A stretch of DNA of 64,000 nt, taken from assembly GCA_036676355.1 (NCBI GenBank), contig JAKFDA010000071.1, positions 1 to 64,000 on the forward strand, read 5' to 3'. Both the position numbers and the translations under genes were made by a program. Origin of the DNA: ZC4RG42 sp036676355 (GTDB taxonomy: Bacteria; Pseudomonadota; Gammaproteobacteria; Burkholderiales; SG8-39). Within the stretch, counting starts at the first letter, position 1. The number at the start of each line of letters is the position of its first letter. Below, piece after piece: positions 25,588 to 34,119 of this stretch. The notes beneath the pieces were generated by a model. The model saw nothing but the letters and a program-made list of their open reading frames with translations. It ran no database searches and was not told the origin of the DNA.

Positions 25588-26352
25588 TTAGTGAATGTCT
25601 TTCCAGTAGGCACTCTTCAGGGCATAGGTCATTGCGATCAGGATCAGCAGGGCGAAGACCACCCAAACGCCAACCTGCTTGCGCTGGCTCTGATGCGGTT
25701 CGCCGATCCAGACGAGGAAATTCACCAGATCGCGTACGGTACGGTCGTATTCCATGGTCGACAGGGTGCCCGGCGTAACCGTTTCGTAGCTGACGTGCAT
25801 AACCGGCTGGCCGTGCTCGGTCACCGGTTGTCCGTCACGCATGGCCGGCACTTCCTTGCGCACTCGTTCGCCCTGCAGTGTCCACAGCACGTGCGGCATG
25901 CCGACGTTGGGGAACACAATGTTGTTCCAGCCGGTCGGCGTGGCCGGATCGCGATAGAAGCCGCGCAGATACGTGTACAGCCAGTCGGCGCCGCGTGAGC
26001 GGGCAATGACCGACAGATCGGGCGGCACCACGCCGAACATGGCTTTGGCATCCGCGCTCGGGAAAGCGATGTCCATCGGCTCACCGATTTTGTCGGCGGT
26101 GAACATCAGGTTGTCCTTGATCTGCTGCTCGGTCAGTCCGATCCGCTCGAGCGTGTTGTAGCGGACCAGCGATGCGCTATGGCAGTTGAGGCAGTAGTTG
26201 ACGAACGTGCGCGCGCCGGCCTGCAGGCTCACGACATCGGCCACATCGATGTCCGGACTGTCCAGTTTGAACGTTTCGACTGCTTGCGCCGTAACCGGCG
26301 CAAGCAGCGCCGGCACGACGGCGATTACGGCTAGTAGTTTTTTGAAAGTCAT
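25588..26352 (-). CDS. petC: Cytochrome c1 of the bc1 complex
   Basis: 254 residues. A signal peptide (MTFKKLLAVIAVVPALLAPVTAQA) precedes the haem-c motif CLNCH at 54–58. A Met ligand lies in the NVGMPHVLW region, and a C-terminal membrane anchor (VWVVFALLILIAMTYALKSAYW) follows. It accepts electrons from the Rieske protein and passes them to soluble cytochrome c. Its ATG overlaps the petB stop (ATGA), so the pair is coupled. It is the last gene before an intrinsic terminator. Confidence 0.96.
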   Translation of the reverse strand: MTFKKLLAVIAVVPALLAPVTAQAVETFKLDSPDIDVADVVSLQAGARTFVNYCLNCHSASLVRYNTLERIGLTEQQIKDNLMFTADKIGEPMDIAFPSADAKAMFGVVPPDLSVIARSRGADWLYTYLRGFYRDPATPTGWNNIVFPNVGMPHVLWTLQGERVRKEVPAMRDGQPVTEHGQPVMHVSYETVTPGTLSTMEYDRTVRDLVNFLVWIGEPHQSQRKQVGVWVVFALLILIAMTYALKSAYWKDIH

Positions 26353-27740
26353 CCTGTCACCCGTTCCGGTTCCGGTTTGCTCGTGTCCATGGCCGAATAC
26401 CAGGGCATCAGCAGGAAAAAGCCAAAGTAGACGAACATGAAGATCTGCGCGACCAGCGTACGACCCGGCGTTACGCTAAGCACGCCCAGATAGCCGAGGA
26501 CGAAGAAGCTGATGACGAACAAGGCCAGCGCGATCTTGTAGATCGGTCCCTTGTAGCGAATCGACTTCGCCGGGCTGCGATCAAGCCAGGGCATCAGGAA
26601 GAAGACCATCACGGACACGCCCATCAGCACCACGCCCCAGACTTTGGCTTCAAGCGTGAAGAAGCCGAGGATGAGAATCGCGGCAATGACGATCGCCGAG
26701 ATCTTCGCCTTGCTGCTTTTCGCAGTGAAGAAAGTCAGCGCGGCGATGATGGCGACGAACAGCGCCAGTACCCACATGATGTTCTCGGTCGTGGCGCGCA
26801 GGATCGAGTAGAACGGCGTGAAGTACCACACCGGTGCGATATGCGACGGGGTCACCAGCGGATCGGCCGGAACAAAGTTGTTGTATTCGAGGAAATAGCC
26901 GCCCATTTCCGGCGCAAAGAACATCACCAGCGAGAACACCAACAGAAAGACCGCCGCACCGAAGATGTCCTTCACCGTGTAATACGGATGGAACGGAATG
27001 CCATCGACAGGATGGCCGGTTTTCGGATTGATGGTTTTCTTGATCTCGACGCCATCCGGGTTGTTCGAGCCGGTTTCATGCAGCGCGATCAGATGCGCAA
27101 CGACGAGGCCGAGCAGGACCAGCGGAATCGCAATGACATGGAAGGCGAAGAAGCGGTTCAACGTGGCATCCGACACGACGTAGTCGCCGCGAATCCAGAT
27201 CGCGAGATCTTCGCCGATGAACGGAATTGCACCGAACAGGTTCACGATCACCTGTGCGCCCCAGAAGGACATCTGTCCCCACGGCAGCAGATAACCGAAG
27301 AACGCCTCGGCCATCAGGCACAGGAAAATCAACACACCGAAAATCCAGGTCAGTTCACGCGGCCGGCGGAATGAACCGTAGAGCAGCGCGCGAAACATGT
27401 GCAGATAGACGACGATGAAGAACGCGGATGCGCCGGTGGAGTGCATGTACCGGATCAGCCAGCCCCACGACACGTCGCGCATGATGTACTCGACCGAGGC
27501 GAACGCAAGCGTCGCATCGGGCTTGTAATACATGGTGAGGAAGATGCCGGTGACGATCTGGTTCACCAGCACGAGCAGCGCCAGCGAGCCGAAGTAGTAC
27601 CAGAAGTTGAAGTTCTTCGGCGCGTAGTAGTCCGCGGCCTGCTGCTTCCACAGCAGGGTCAGCGGGAAACGCGCATCGATCCAGTCAAGGAGCTGCTGGC
27701 CTTTGTTGGGCTTGGCTGCAGCGGTGGTTCCGTTGGCCAT
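26349..27740 (-). CDS. petB: Cytochrome b of the bc1 complex
   Basis: 463 residues with at least eight membrane spans. Haem b ligands are His100/His114 and His201/His216, a 14/15 spacing. The quinol-oxidation-site motif is PVWY at 303–306 rather than the PEWY of mitochondria. HETGSNNPDG follows the second His pair. It carries the two b haems and both quinone sites. It starts three bases after the petA stop and overlaps petC. Confidence 0.96.
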   Translation of the reverse strand: MANGTTAAAKPNKGQQLLDWIDARFPLTLLWKQQAADYYAPKNFNFWYYFGSLALLVLVNQIVTGIFLTMYYKPDATLAFASVEYIMRDVSWGWLIRYMHSTGASAFFIVVYLHMFRALLYGSFRRPRELTWIFGVLIFLCLMAEAFFGYLLPWGQMSFWGAQVIVNLFGAIPFIGEDLAIWIRGDYVVSDATLNRFFAFHVIAIPLVLLGLVVAHLIALHETGSNNPDGVEIKKTINPKTGHPVDGIPFHPYYTVKDIFGAAVFLLVFSLVMFFAPEMGGYFLEYNNFVPADPLVTPSHIAPVWYFTPFYSILRATTENIMWVLALFVAIIAALTFFTAKSSKAKISAIVIAAILILGFFTLEAKVWGVVLMGVSVMVFFLMPWLDRSPAKSIRYKGPIYKIALALFVISFFVLGYLGVLSVTPGRTLVAQIFMFVYFGFFLLMPWYSAMDTSKPEPERVTG

Positions 27741-27743
27741 GCC

Positions 27744-28352
27744 TTATGCTCCCTTGGTGTCGTCGCCGATCAGCAGTCGGGTGTCGGACAGATATTGATA
27801 GGGCGGAACGATGAGGTTGTCCGGCGCCGGCATGTTGGCGAACACGCGGCCGGCATAGTCAAACTTCGAACCGTGGCAAGGGCACAGGAAGCCGGCCTCG
27901 CCATCCGCGCCTAGCGGCAGCTTGGTGGGCGAGCAGCCGAGGTGGGTGCAGATGCCCACCACCACGAGATATTCGGGCTTGATCGAGCGCGTCTCGTTGG
28001 TCGCATATTCGGGTTGATTCGGTGCTTCCGAGGCCGGATCCAGCAGTTCGCCTTCGACTTGCTTGAGCGATGCGAGCATTTCCGGCGTACGGCGCAGGAC
28101 CCATACAGGCTTGCCGCGCCATTCGACCACCTGCATCTGGCCGGGCGCAATTTTGCTGATATCGGCTTCGACCGGCGCACCGGCCGCTTTGGCTCGTTCC
28201 GAGGGTTCGAAGCTGGCGATAAAGGGCCAAGCCGCGGCGGCAGTCGCTGCACCACCCGCCGCACAGGTTGCAACGAGCATGGTTCTGCGGCTCTTGTCGG
28301 CCGGCTCGCCTACCCCGCCGCTATCGAGGGTCGCGTCGTTTGAGTTGCTCAT
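27744..28352 (-). CDS. petA: Rieske iron–sulfur subunit of the bc1 complex
   Basis: 202 residues from the ATG at 28352 (MSNSNDATL); an in-frame ATG at 28367 adds five residues. A twin-arginine signal anchor (KSRRTMLVAT, then a hydrophobic span) is followed by the Rieske cluster motifs CTHLGC and CPCHGS, which hold the 2Fe–2S centre and its disulfide. It carries electrons from quinol to cytochrome c1. Tat-dependent insertion is expected, and tatABC is encoded about 3 kb away. A sigma-70-like promoter lies just upstream. Confidence 0.96.
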   Translation of the reverse strand: MSNSNDATLDSGGVGEPADKSRRTMLVATCAAGGAATAAAAWPFIASFEPSERAKAAGAPVEADISKIAPGQMQVVEWRGKPVWVLRRTPEMLASLKQVEGELLDPASEAPNQPEYATNETRSIKPEYLVVVGICTHLGCSPTKLPLGADGEAGFLCPCHGSKFDYAGRVFANMPAPDNLIVPPYQYLSDTRLLIGDDTKGA

Positions 28353-28408
28353 ATGGAGAGGCTCCAAGGTTTTGCTGAAAAACGGGTGATGAACTGCAAA
28401 AGCCCAAG

Positions 28409-28438
28409 ATTATAGCGGAGCACCGCACACGATTCCAA
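28409..28438 (-). promoter_or_regulatory. petA: Sigma-70 promoter for petABC
   Basis: On the minus strand TTGGAA (28438–28433) and a perfect TATAAT (28414–28409) are spaced by 18 bases, about 60 bases before the petA ATG. No operator-like palindrome overlaps it. Confidence 0.65.
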
Positions 28439-28565
28439 GTTTTTGAACGTAAATACCTGAAAGCGCTAGGGAATCGAAGAGCCGCGCCGGGATGCTGCGG
28501 ACCCGCGCGCAACAGAGCCATGCGCCCCGATTCATGTGCTGAAGCACAACGCCGGAACCGGCCGC

Positions 28566-29312
28566 TTATACAGGGTTGTCGATATCGATGTAACGATGTG
28601 TGAGGCCGAAGCGATCGGCGACATGGTGAGCGAGGGCCTGTACGCCGTAGCGCTCGGTTGCATGATGTCCGGCAGCGATGAAGGCAATACCGGATTCGCG
28701 CGCCAGATGGACGTGCTGTTCGGAAATCTCGCCGGTGATATAGGCATCGACACCGAGCGTGAGCGCGGCGTCGAAGTACCCCTGCGCACCGCCGGTGCAC
28801 CATGCGGCGCGCCGCACGGGGCGCTGCGCATCTCCGATCACCAATGGCGCGCGACCCAGCTTGGCTTGTAAGCCCTGCGCAAATTCCCCCAGCGCGGCGG
28901 GCGTTGCAAGCGTGCCGTAGCACACCAGATTCTGCTCGCCGGTGCGGCCTTCTTCGGTCAAACCCAATCGTTGCGCGAGTTGCGCGTTATTGCCGAGTTC
29001 GGGGTGCAGGTCGAGCGGCAGGTGATAGGCGTACAGATTGATATCCGCACGCAGCAGCAATTCGATGCGACGTTTGCGCGCGCCGACCAGGCGCGGGTCT
29101 TCGCCACGCCAGAAATAACCGTGATGGACAAGAATCGCATCCGCCCCGGCATCCCGGGCGGCCTCGATCAATGCCAGACTGGCCGTCACGCCCGAAACGA
29201 TTTTGCGAATTTCGGCGCGGCCTTCCACCTGTAAACCGTTTGGGCAATAATCCCGCACACGGGAGACATCGAGCAGCTGGTCCAAGTAGCGGGCAAGCTC
29301 GTCACGTTGCAT
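28566..29312 (-). CDS. Nif3-like dinuclear metal-centre protein
   Basis: 248 residues, full length for the Nif3/YbgI family. Metal-ligand motifs are visible: HHGYFWRGEDPRLVG near residue 64 and AGHHATERYGVQALAHH near 215–230. The family forms hexameric toroids with a two-metal site. Its physiological role is unclear (GTP-cyclohydrolase-like or metal-chaperone roles have been proposed). It begins the minus-strand run ahead of petABC but is separated by about 210 bases with a promoter, so it is probably its own unit. Divergent from the DegS-like gene. Confidence 0.93.
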   Translation of the reverse strand: MQRDELARYLDQLLDVSRVRDYCPNGLQVEGRAEIRKIVSGVTASLALIEAARDAGADAILVHHGYFWRGEDPRLVGARKRRIELLLRADINLYAYHLPLDLHPELGNNAQLAQRLGLTEEGRTGEQNLVCYGTLATPAALGEFAQGLQAKLGRAPLVIGDAQRPVRRAAWCTGGAQGYFDAALTLGVDAYITGEISEQHVHLARESGIAFIAAGHHATERYGVQALAHHVADRFGLTHRYIDIDNPV

Positions 29313-29443
29313 CGTTCCACCGTCACCCTAAAACTTCGTTCAAGGTGGGATTGTAGCCGCCGGGAAAGCGCCCACGCCATGAACCCGAACTAAAACGCCC
29401 GCACCCGCTTCCGGCCCACCCCACTTATTGCCCGACACAGCGC

Positions 29444-30604
29444 ATGACTCTCCACCGTCTTTGGCTCGTCTTCTGCCAGACCGCAACGATTGCGCTCGGC
29501 GCGCTGTTCGTTGTCGTCACCCTGCGCCCCGAATGGCTCGGCGGCCGCGAACTCGGTCAGGTGATCATCAATCAGATCGCGCCGGCGACGCACACGACCG
29601 GCAAACCGCTCAGTTCCTATAGCGAAGCGGTGCGCAAGGCGGCTCCGGCCGTGGTCAATATCTTCACCTCCAGAGCCGTCAAGGCGCCGCGTCATCCGCT
29701 CATGGACGACCCGGTGTTCCGCGAGTTCTTCGGCGACAATTTCGACGAGCCGCAGAAGACCGCAAGCCTCGGTTCGGGAGTCATCGTCAACGGCAACGGC
29801 TATGTCCTGACGAACAACCACGTCGTCGAAGGCATGGACGAGATCGAAGTGCTGTTGGCCGACAACACGCGACTGGCCGCCAAAGTCGTCGGCACTGATC
29901 CGGAAACCGATATCGCAGTACTGAAGGTTGAAGTGAGAAATGCGCTGCCTTCCATCGTGTTCGGCCAGACAGACGGCTTGAGCGTGGGCGATGTCGTGCT
30001 TGCCATCGGCAATCCCTTCGGTGTCGGCCAGACCGTGACCATGGGCATCGTCAGCGCACTCGGTCGCACGCACCTCGGCATCAACACGTACGAGAACTTC
30101 ATTCAGACCGATGCGGCGATCAACCCGGGCAATTCGGGCGGCGCGCTCATCGATACCGCCGGCAATCTCATCGGCATCAACACCGCGATTTTTTCGCGCA
30201 CCGGCGGCTCGCTCGGCATCGGCTTCGCGATTCCGGCCTCAACCGCCAAGGAAGTGATGGAGCAGATCATCGAAACCGGCAGCGTCACGCGCGGTTTCAT
30301 CGGTGTCGAAGCGCAGGAAATTACGCCCGAACTGGCGGAAGCGTTTGCCCTGTCTACCGTGCAGGGCGCGTTGATTGCCGGCGTTGTCGGCGGCGGCCCT
30401 GCCGATCAGGCCGGCGTGCGGCCGCGCGACGTGTTGATCGCGATCGGCGACCAGCCGGTGGATGATCCGACAACGATGCTTAACATCGTGGCCGATCTCA
30501 AACCCGGTAGCCGGGTACCGATGCGCCTGCGTCGTGACGGCAAGGATTTCGAAGTGGAAATCGTGGTTGGGCGTCGACCGCGGGCGAGCGCCGAGCGTCG
30601 CTAG
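29444..30604 (+). CDS. DegS/AlgW-like HtrA serine protease
   Basis: 386 residues. An N-terminal signal anchor (LWLVFCQTATIALGALFVVV) holds a periplasmic trypsin-like domain with catalytic His in TNNHVVEG, Asp in DPETDIAVLKV and Ser in NPGNSGGAL. One PDZ domain follows (about 285–375). A single PDZ plus uncleaved anchor is the DegS/AlgW layout, which triggers the sigma-E response by cutting an anti-sigma factor. DegQ-like proteases usually have two PDZ domains. No rseA or rpoE is in the window. It is the only plus-strand gene between bc1 and tat. Confidence 0.92.
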   Translation: MTLHRLWLVFCQTATIALGALFVVVTLRPEWLGGRELGQVIINQIAPATHTTGKPLSSYSEAVRKAAPAVVNIFTSRAVKAPRHPLMDDPVFREFFGDNFDEPQKTASLGSGVIVNGNGYVLTNNHVVEGMDEIEVLLADNTRLAAKVVGTDPETDIAVLKVEVRNALPSIVFGQTDGLSVGDVVLAIGNPFGVGQTVTMGIVSALGRTHLGINTYENFIQTDAAINPGNSGGALIDTAGNLIGINTAIFSRTGGSLGIGFAIPASTAKEVMEQIIETGSVTRGFIGVEAQEITPELAEAFALSTVQGALIAGVVGGGPADQAGVRPRDVLIAIGDQPVDDPTTMLNIVADLKPGSRVPMRLRRDGKDFEVEIVVGRRPRASAERR

Positions 30605-30677
30605 CAGTCAGGCATTGCGGATCCGCATACTCGACTTCGGTCTATCGACTTCGACCGTGGGCTGACGCCGCGCGGCG

Positions 30678-31478
30678 TTACTTCGATTGCTGCTCCGAGC
30701 GATCGAGCTCTTCCTCCATCTCCGCATCGCTCAGCGCCTTCCAGTCGCTGCGGGAGACGGGCCGCCCCATCAAACCGGACAGCAGAATGCCGAGTTCGTA
30801 GAGCAGCCAAAGCGGTACGGCGAGCATGAACTGTGAAACCACATCGGGCGGCGTGAAAATAGCCGCGACGATGAACGCGCCGACGATCACATACGGCCGC
30901 GCCGACTTCAGTTTCTCGATCGAGACGATGCCCATGCGCACCAGCACGATCACCACGACCGGCACTTCGAATGTCAAACCGAAAGCGAAGAAAGTGGTGA
31001 GTGCGAAACTGAAATACTTCTCGATGTCCGTCATCCACGCGACACCTTCCGGCGCAACCGCGCTCATGAACGCGAAGACGACCGGAAAGACCAGCGCGTA
31101 GGCGAACGACATACCCATCAGGAACAACAGGAAGCTGGCGATGACCAGCGGCAGCATGAGGCGTTTTTCGTGGGTATACAGACCGGGCGCGACGAATGCC
31201 CAAAGCTGATAAAGCACGACCGGCAGCGCGATCACGAAAGCAAGCAAGGCCGCCACCTTGATGGGCACCAGGAAAACGCCGACCACGTCGGTCGCGATCA
31301 TCTGCCCGCCCTGAGGTAACGCGGCGAGCATCGGCTCGGCGAAAATGCTGTAGATCTTCTGTGACCCCGGCCAGCCGAATGCCACGATCACGAAAACCAC
31401 CGCGACCGCGAGTACGGCCTTGACCACCCGCGAGCGCAACTCGATCAGATGGGAGATGAAACCGTCCTGGGTGTTCAT
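30678..31478 (-). CDS. tatC: Twin-arginine translocase subunit TatC
   Basis: 266 residues with six predicted spans (AVLAVAVVFVIVAFGWPGS, VAALLAFVIALPVVLYQLWAFVAPG, ASFLLFLMGMSFAYALVFPVVFAF and three more). The conserved N-terminal region ISHLIELRSRVVKAV, including the essential Glu of HLxELR, is present. TatC is the signal-peptide receptor and works with TatB. Its ATG overlaps the tatB stop by four bases. It is the last gene of the 16-kb minus-strand run. A 14-base palindrome, ACGCCGCGCGGCGT, ends at its stop codon. Confidence 0.96.
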   Translation of the reverse strand: MNTQDGFISHLIELRSRVVKAVLAVAVVFVIVAFGWPGSQKIYSIFAEPMLAALPQGGQMIATDVVGVFLVPIKVAALLAFVIALPVVLYQLWAFVAPGLYTHEKRLMLPLVIASFLLFLMGMSFAYALVFPVVFAFMSAVAPEGVAWMTDIEKYFSFALTTFFAFGLTFEVPVVVIVLVRMGIVSIEKLKSARPYVIVGAFIVAAIFTPPDVVSQFMLAVPLWLLYELGILLSGLMGRPVSRSDWKALSDAEMEEELDRSEQQSK

Positions 31479-31852
31479 TTAGCTTTGGATTCTTCGCTGA
31501 CCGCAGGCGTAGTCGTAGTGTCCGGATTTTCGCTCGGCGCGACGGTGTCCGGGCTGTTGAGCGAAGCGACGCCTTTCTGGATTTCGTGTTCGGCGGCGTG
31601 AACTTCGTCGGTCACCTGCTTCATCGATTCCTTCATCGACTGCGCGGCGCCTTCGAATTCGCTGCGCAGCTTGCGTAGTTCATCGAGTTCCATTTCACGA
31701 CCGATATCCGCTTTCACGTCGCTGACATAGCGCTGCATGCGGCCGAACAAGTGGCCCGCGGTACGCGCCACTTTGGGCAGTCGCTCGGGGCCGATGACGA
31801 CCAGCGCCACCACACCGATGACAAATAGTTCAAAAAAGCTGATATCGAACAT
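31475..31852 (-). CDS. tatB: Twin-arginine translocase subunit TatB
   Basis: 125 residues from the ATG at 31852 (MFDISFFELFVIGVVALVVIGPERLP), the canonical TatB start; the longer frame runs into the upstream hairpin. One N-terminal span with Glu8 and the GPERLPK hinge precedes an amphipathic helix and a charged tail. It forms the receptor complex with TatC. It is separated from tatA by 116 bases containing an intrinsic-terminator-like structure, which is unusual for an operon with such tight spacing elsewhere. Confidence 0.95.
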   Translation of the reverse strand: MFDISFFELFVIGVVALVVIGPERLPKVARTAGHLFGRMQRYVSDVKADIGREMELDELRKLRSEFEGAAQSMKESMKQVTDEVHAAEHEIQKGVASLNSPDTVAPSENPDTTTTPAVSEESKAK

Positions 31853-31884
31853 GAGGAACCCAGGTCGAAGGGGGGCCGCCGCCG

Positions 31885-31910
31885 AAAAAAAGACGCCGGG
31901 CGGCCCCGGC
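31885..31910 (-). terminator. Intrinsic terminator/attenuator between tatA and tatB
   Basis: On the minus strand the order is GCCGGG–GCCG–CCCGGC, then GTC and seven T residues (31891–31885): a perfect six-base GC stem with a tetraloop and a U-tract. GGGGCCGCC (31872–31880) farther downstream can pair with part of the stem, giving a larger alternative fold. It lies in the only sizeable gap of the tat genes. Partial termination would favour tatA over tatBC. Confidence 0.75.
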
Positions 31911-31968
31911 ATCTTGTTCGTGATTGCTACGGAAACGCCGGCCGCGGTCGACGGAGGCGTACAGCACC

Positions 31969-32193
31969 TCAGACTTTATTGCTGTTTTCCTGTTTCACTT
32001 CGGCGTCGATGGTGTGACCTGTGACTTGCGGCTGGACTGCGCCGGACGACTCGTCGGTCGAACGCATGCCTTCCTTGAAGCCCTTCACCGCGCCTCCCAG
32101 ATCCGCGCCCATGTTCCGCAACTTCTTGGTGCCGAACACCAGCATGACGATCAGCAGGACGATCAACCAGTGCCAGATGCTGAATGAACCCAT
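31969..32193 (-). CDS. tatA: Twin-arginine translocase subunit TatA
   Basis: 74 residues: MGSFSIWHWLIVLLIVMLVFGTKKLRNMGADLGGAVKGFKEGM has the single span, FGTKKLRN hinge (Phe-Gly motif) and amphipathic helix of TatA. It forms the pore or membrane-weakening oligomer. It begins 12 bases after hinT on the same strand, so it is read from the his operon. A terminator-like hairpin follows. Confidence 0.95.
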   Translation of the reverse strand: MGSFSIWHWLIVLLIVMLVFGTKKLRNMGADLGGAVKGFKEGMRSTDESSGAVQPQVTGHTIDAEVKQENSNKV

Positions 32194-32205
32194 AGCCGTA
32201 CTCCT

Positions 32206-32562
32206 TTAATCGCGCCGCAGCATGGGCGGCAGTGCGGTCGGTCCGGAGAGAATGTGGACGTGAAGATGATACACCTCCTGCCCGCCGATTCGCCCCGTGT
32301 TGATGATAGTGCGGAAGCCATCCGTAGCGCCCTGTTCGCGTGCCAGTTTGGGCACCAGAAGCATGATTTTTCCAAGCACCGCTTGATGGCTAATATCACA
32401 TTCGGCAAGCGATGCGACGTGAAGTTTCGGAATCACGAGCACATGTACAGGCGCATGCGGACGAATGTCATGAAACGCGATGATTTCATCGTCCTCGTAT
32501 ACCTTCTCGCACGGCAATTCGCCGCGCCCGATTTTGCAGAAAATGCAGTTTTCGTCCGTCAT
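32206..32562 (-). CDS. HIT-family nucleotide hydrolase (HinT-like)
   Basis: 118 residues. The N-terminal CIFCKIGRGELPCEKVYEDD and histidine triad YHLHVHIL near residues 98–105 are diagnostic. It is a cytoplasmic purine-nucleoside phosphoramidase of the HinT type; cellular role is uncertain. It starts 10 bases after hisE, and this hisIE–hit–tatA order is common in Betaproteobacteria. Confidence 0.94.
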   Translation of the reverse strand: MTDENCIFCKIGRGELPCEKVYEDDEIIAFHDIRPHAPVHVLVIPKLHVASLAECDISHQAVLGKIMLLVPKLAREQGATDGFRTIINTGRIGGQEVYHLHVHILSGPTALPPMLRRD

Positions 32563-32572
32563 GCCATCCGCC

Positions 32573-32935
32573 CTAGCGCTTCTCGCTCGCCACTCTCACA
32601 TCATTCCCCCGGGCGGCCTTCTCATCCAGGCCCGAGAGGCCTTCCCGCCGGGCCAACTCCGCCAGCACATCGCGCGGGCGCAGATCGTAGTGCGCCAGCG
32701 CGACCAGGCAGTGGAACCATAGATCGGCCATTTCCGCGACGATGGCGGGGCGATTGCCGTCCTTGGAAGCCATCACCACCTCAGTGGCTTCCTCGCCGAT
32801 TTTCTTCAGAATCGCATCGTCGCCTTTGGTCAGCAGGCGCGCGACATAGGATTTGTCGGGGTCGCCGCCCTTGCGGCTCTCCACCACATCGGCCAGCCGC
32901 TCCAGCACATTCATCGATTCGTTCATATTCGCCAC
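32573..32935 (-). CDS. hisE: Phosphoribosyl-ATP pyrophosphatase HisE
   Basis: 120 residues. The all-α MazG-like fold shows in VLERLADVVESRKGGDPDKSYVARLLTKGDDAILKKIGEEATEVVMA, with the metal-binding EExxE-type pattern. It hydrolyses PR-ATP to PR-AMP, step two of histidine synthesis. It is separate from HisI rather than fused, as usual in this class. It starts seven bases after hisI ends. Of the in-frame Met codons near the start, the first (MANMNESMNV) is taken. Confidence 0.94.
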   Translation of the reverse strand: MANMNESMNVLERLADVVESRKGGDPDKSYVARLLTKGDDAILKKIGEEATEVVMASKDGNRPAIVAEMADLWFHCLVALAHYDLRPRDVLAELARREGLSGLDEKAARGNDVRVASEKR

Positions 32936-32942
32936 TGCCCGT

Positions 32943-33335
32943 CTACTTGGTCCGATACATGGTCGCGGGGTCTTTCAGCGGCTGGTCCATGACGACCCAC
33001 TCACCGTCCACCAGCTTCTGATAGAAACAACTCGGCCGCCCGGTATGGCAGGCGATCCCGCCCGCCTGTTCGATCTTGAGCAGCACCACGTCGTTGTCGC
33101 AGTCGAGACGGATCTCACGCACGCGCTGGGTATGCCCCGATTCTTCGCCCTTGCGCCAGAGTTTGCCGCGCGAACGTGAAAAGTAAACGACATCGCCGGT
33201 CGACGCGGTCTGCGCCAGCGCCTCGCGATTCATCCACGCGAACATGAGAATCCGGCCGCTGCGGTCGTCCTGGGCAATAACGGGAACGAGACCGTTCGCG
33301 TCCCACGCGACCGAATCCAGCCACGCCTCGCTCAC
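32943..33335 (-). CDS. hisI: Phosphoribosyl-AMP cyclohydrolase HisI
   Basis: 130 residues from a GTG at 33335, whose TG forms part of the hisF TGA (GTGA overlap). Longer upstream frames run antiparallel to hisF's real frame and are rejected. Metal ligands are in LDCDNDVVLLKIEQAGGIACHTGRPSCFY (CDND, plus the two later Cys). The zinc-dependent enzyme opens the adenine ring of PR-AMP, step three of the pathway. Translation is probably coupled to hisF. Confidence 0.95.
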   Translation of the reverse strand: MSEAWLDSVAWDANGLVPVIAQDDRSGRILMFAWMNREALAQTASTGDVVYFSRSRGKLWRKGEESGHTQRVREIRLDCDNDVVLLKIEQAGGIACHTGRPSCFYQKLVDGEWVVMDQPLKDPATMYRTK

Positions 33336-34090
33336 TGACGGACCTCGATACCGCGCTCGGCCATCACCGCCTTGGCCTGCGCCACGGTGTATTCGCCGAA
33401 ATGAAAAATACTCGCTGCCAGCACTGCGTCCGCGCCGCCTGTCTGTACGCCATCGGCCAGATGTTCGAGCGATCCGACGCCACCGCTGGCAATGACCGGG
33501 ATGTTGACCGCGCCCGCGACCGCGCGCGTCAGTTCGAGATCGAAACCTTCGCGCGTGCCGTCGCGGTCCATGCTGGTCAGCAGGATTTCGCCTGCGCCCA
33601 GCGCTTCGACCTTGCGCGCCCATTCAACGGCATCCAGGCCACTCGCTGTGCGCCCGCCATGAGTGAATACTTCCCAGCGATCATCGACCCGTTTGGCGTC
33701 GATCGCCACCACGATGCATTGCGAGCCGTAGCGATCGGTGGCGTCCTGGACGAGTTGTGGATTCTGCACCGCGGAAGTATTGATCGACACCTTGTCGGCG
33801 CCTGCATTCAGCAGCCGGCGCACGTCTTCGACCTTGCGCACGCCACCGCCCACGGTGAGCGGAATGAACACCTGGGAAGCAACCTGTTCGATGACGTGCA
33901 GAATGAGATCGCGGTCATCGGAAGTCGCCGTGATATCGAGGAAGCACAATTCGTCGGCGCCCTGTTCGTCATAGCGACGTGCGATTTCGACGGGATCGCC
34001 GGCGTCGCGCAGTTCGACGAAATTGACCCCTTTGACGACCCGTCCGCTGGTCACGTCGAGACAGGGAATGATGCGTTTGGCGAGACTCAT
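33332..34090 (-). CDS. hisF: Imidazole glycerol phosphate synthase cyclase subunit HisF
   Basis: 252 residues, a (βα)8 barrel with MSLAKRIIPCLDVTSGRVVKG (catalytic Asp in CLDV), phosphate-binding TVGGGVR and IASGGVGSLEHL, and the second catalytic Asp in LLTSMDRDGT. With HisH it makes IGP and AICAR from PRFAR. Overlaps hisI by four bases. Confidence 0.97.
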   Translation of the reverse strand: MSLAKRIIPCLDVTSGRVVKGVNFVELRDAGDPVEIARRYDEQGADELCFLDITATSDDRDLILHVIEQVASQVFIPLTVGGGVRKVEDVRRLLNAGADKVSINTSAVQNPQLVQDATDRYGSQCIVVAIDAKRVDDRWEVFTHGGRTASGLDAVEWARKVEALGAGEILLTSMDRDGTREGFDLELTRAVAGAVNIPVIASGGVGSLEHLADGVQTGGADAVLAASIFHFGEYTVAQAKAVMAERGIEVRQ

Positions 34091-34119
34091 GACATACGAG
34101 CAGCAGGTCGCACGGCGAC

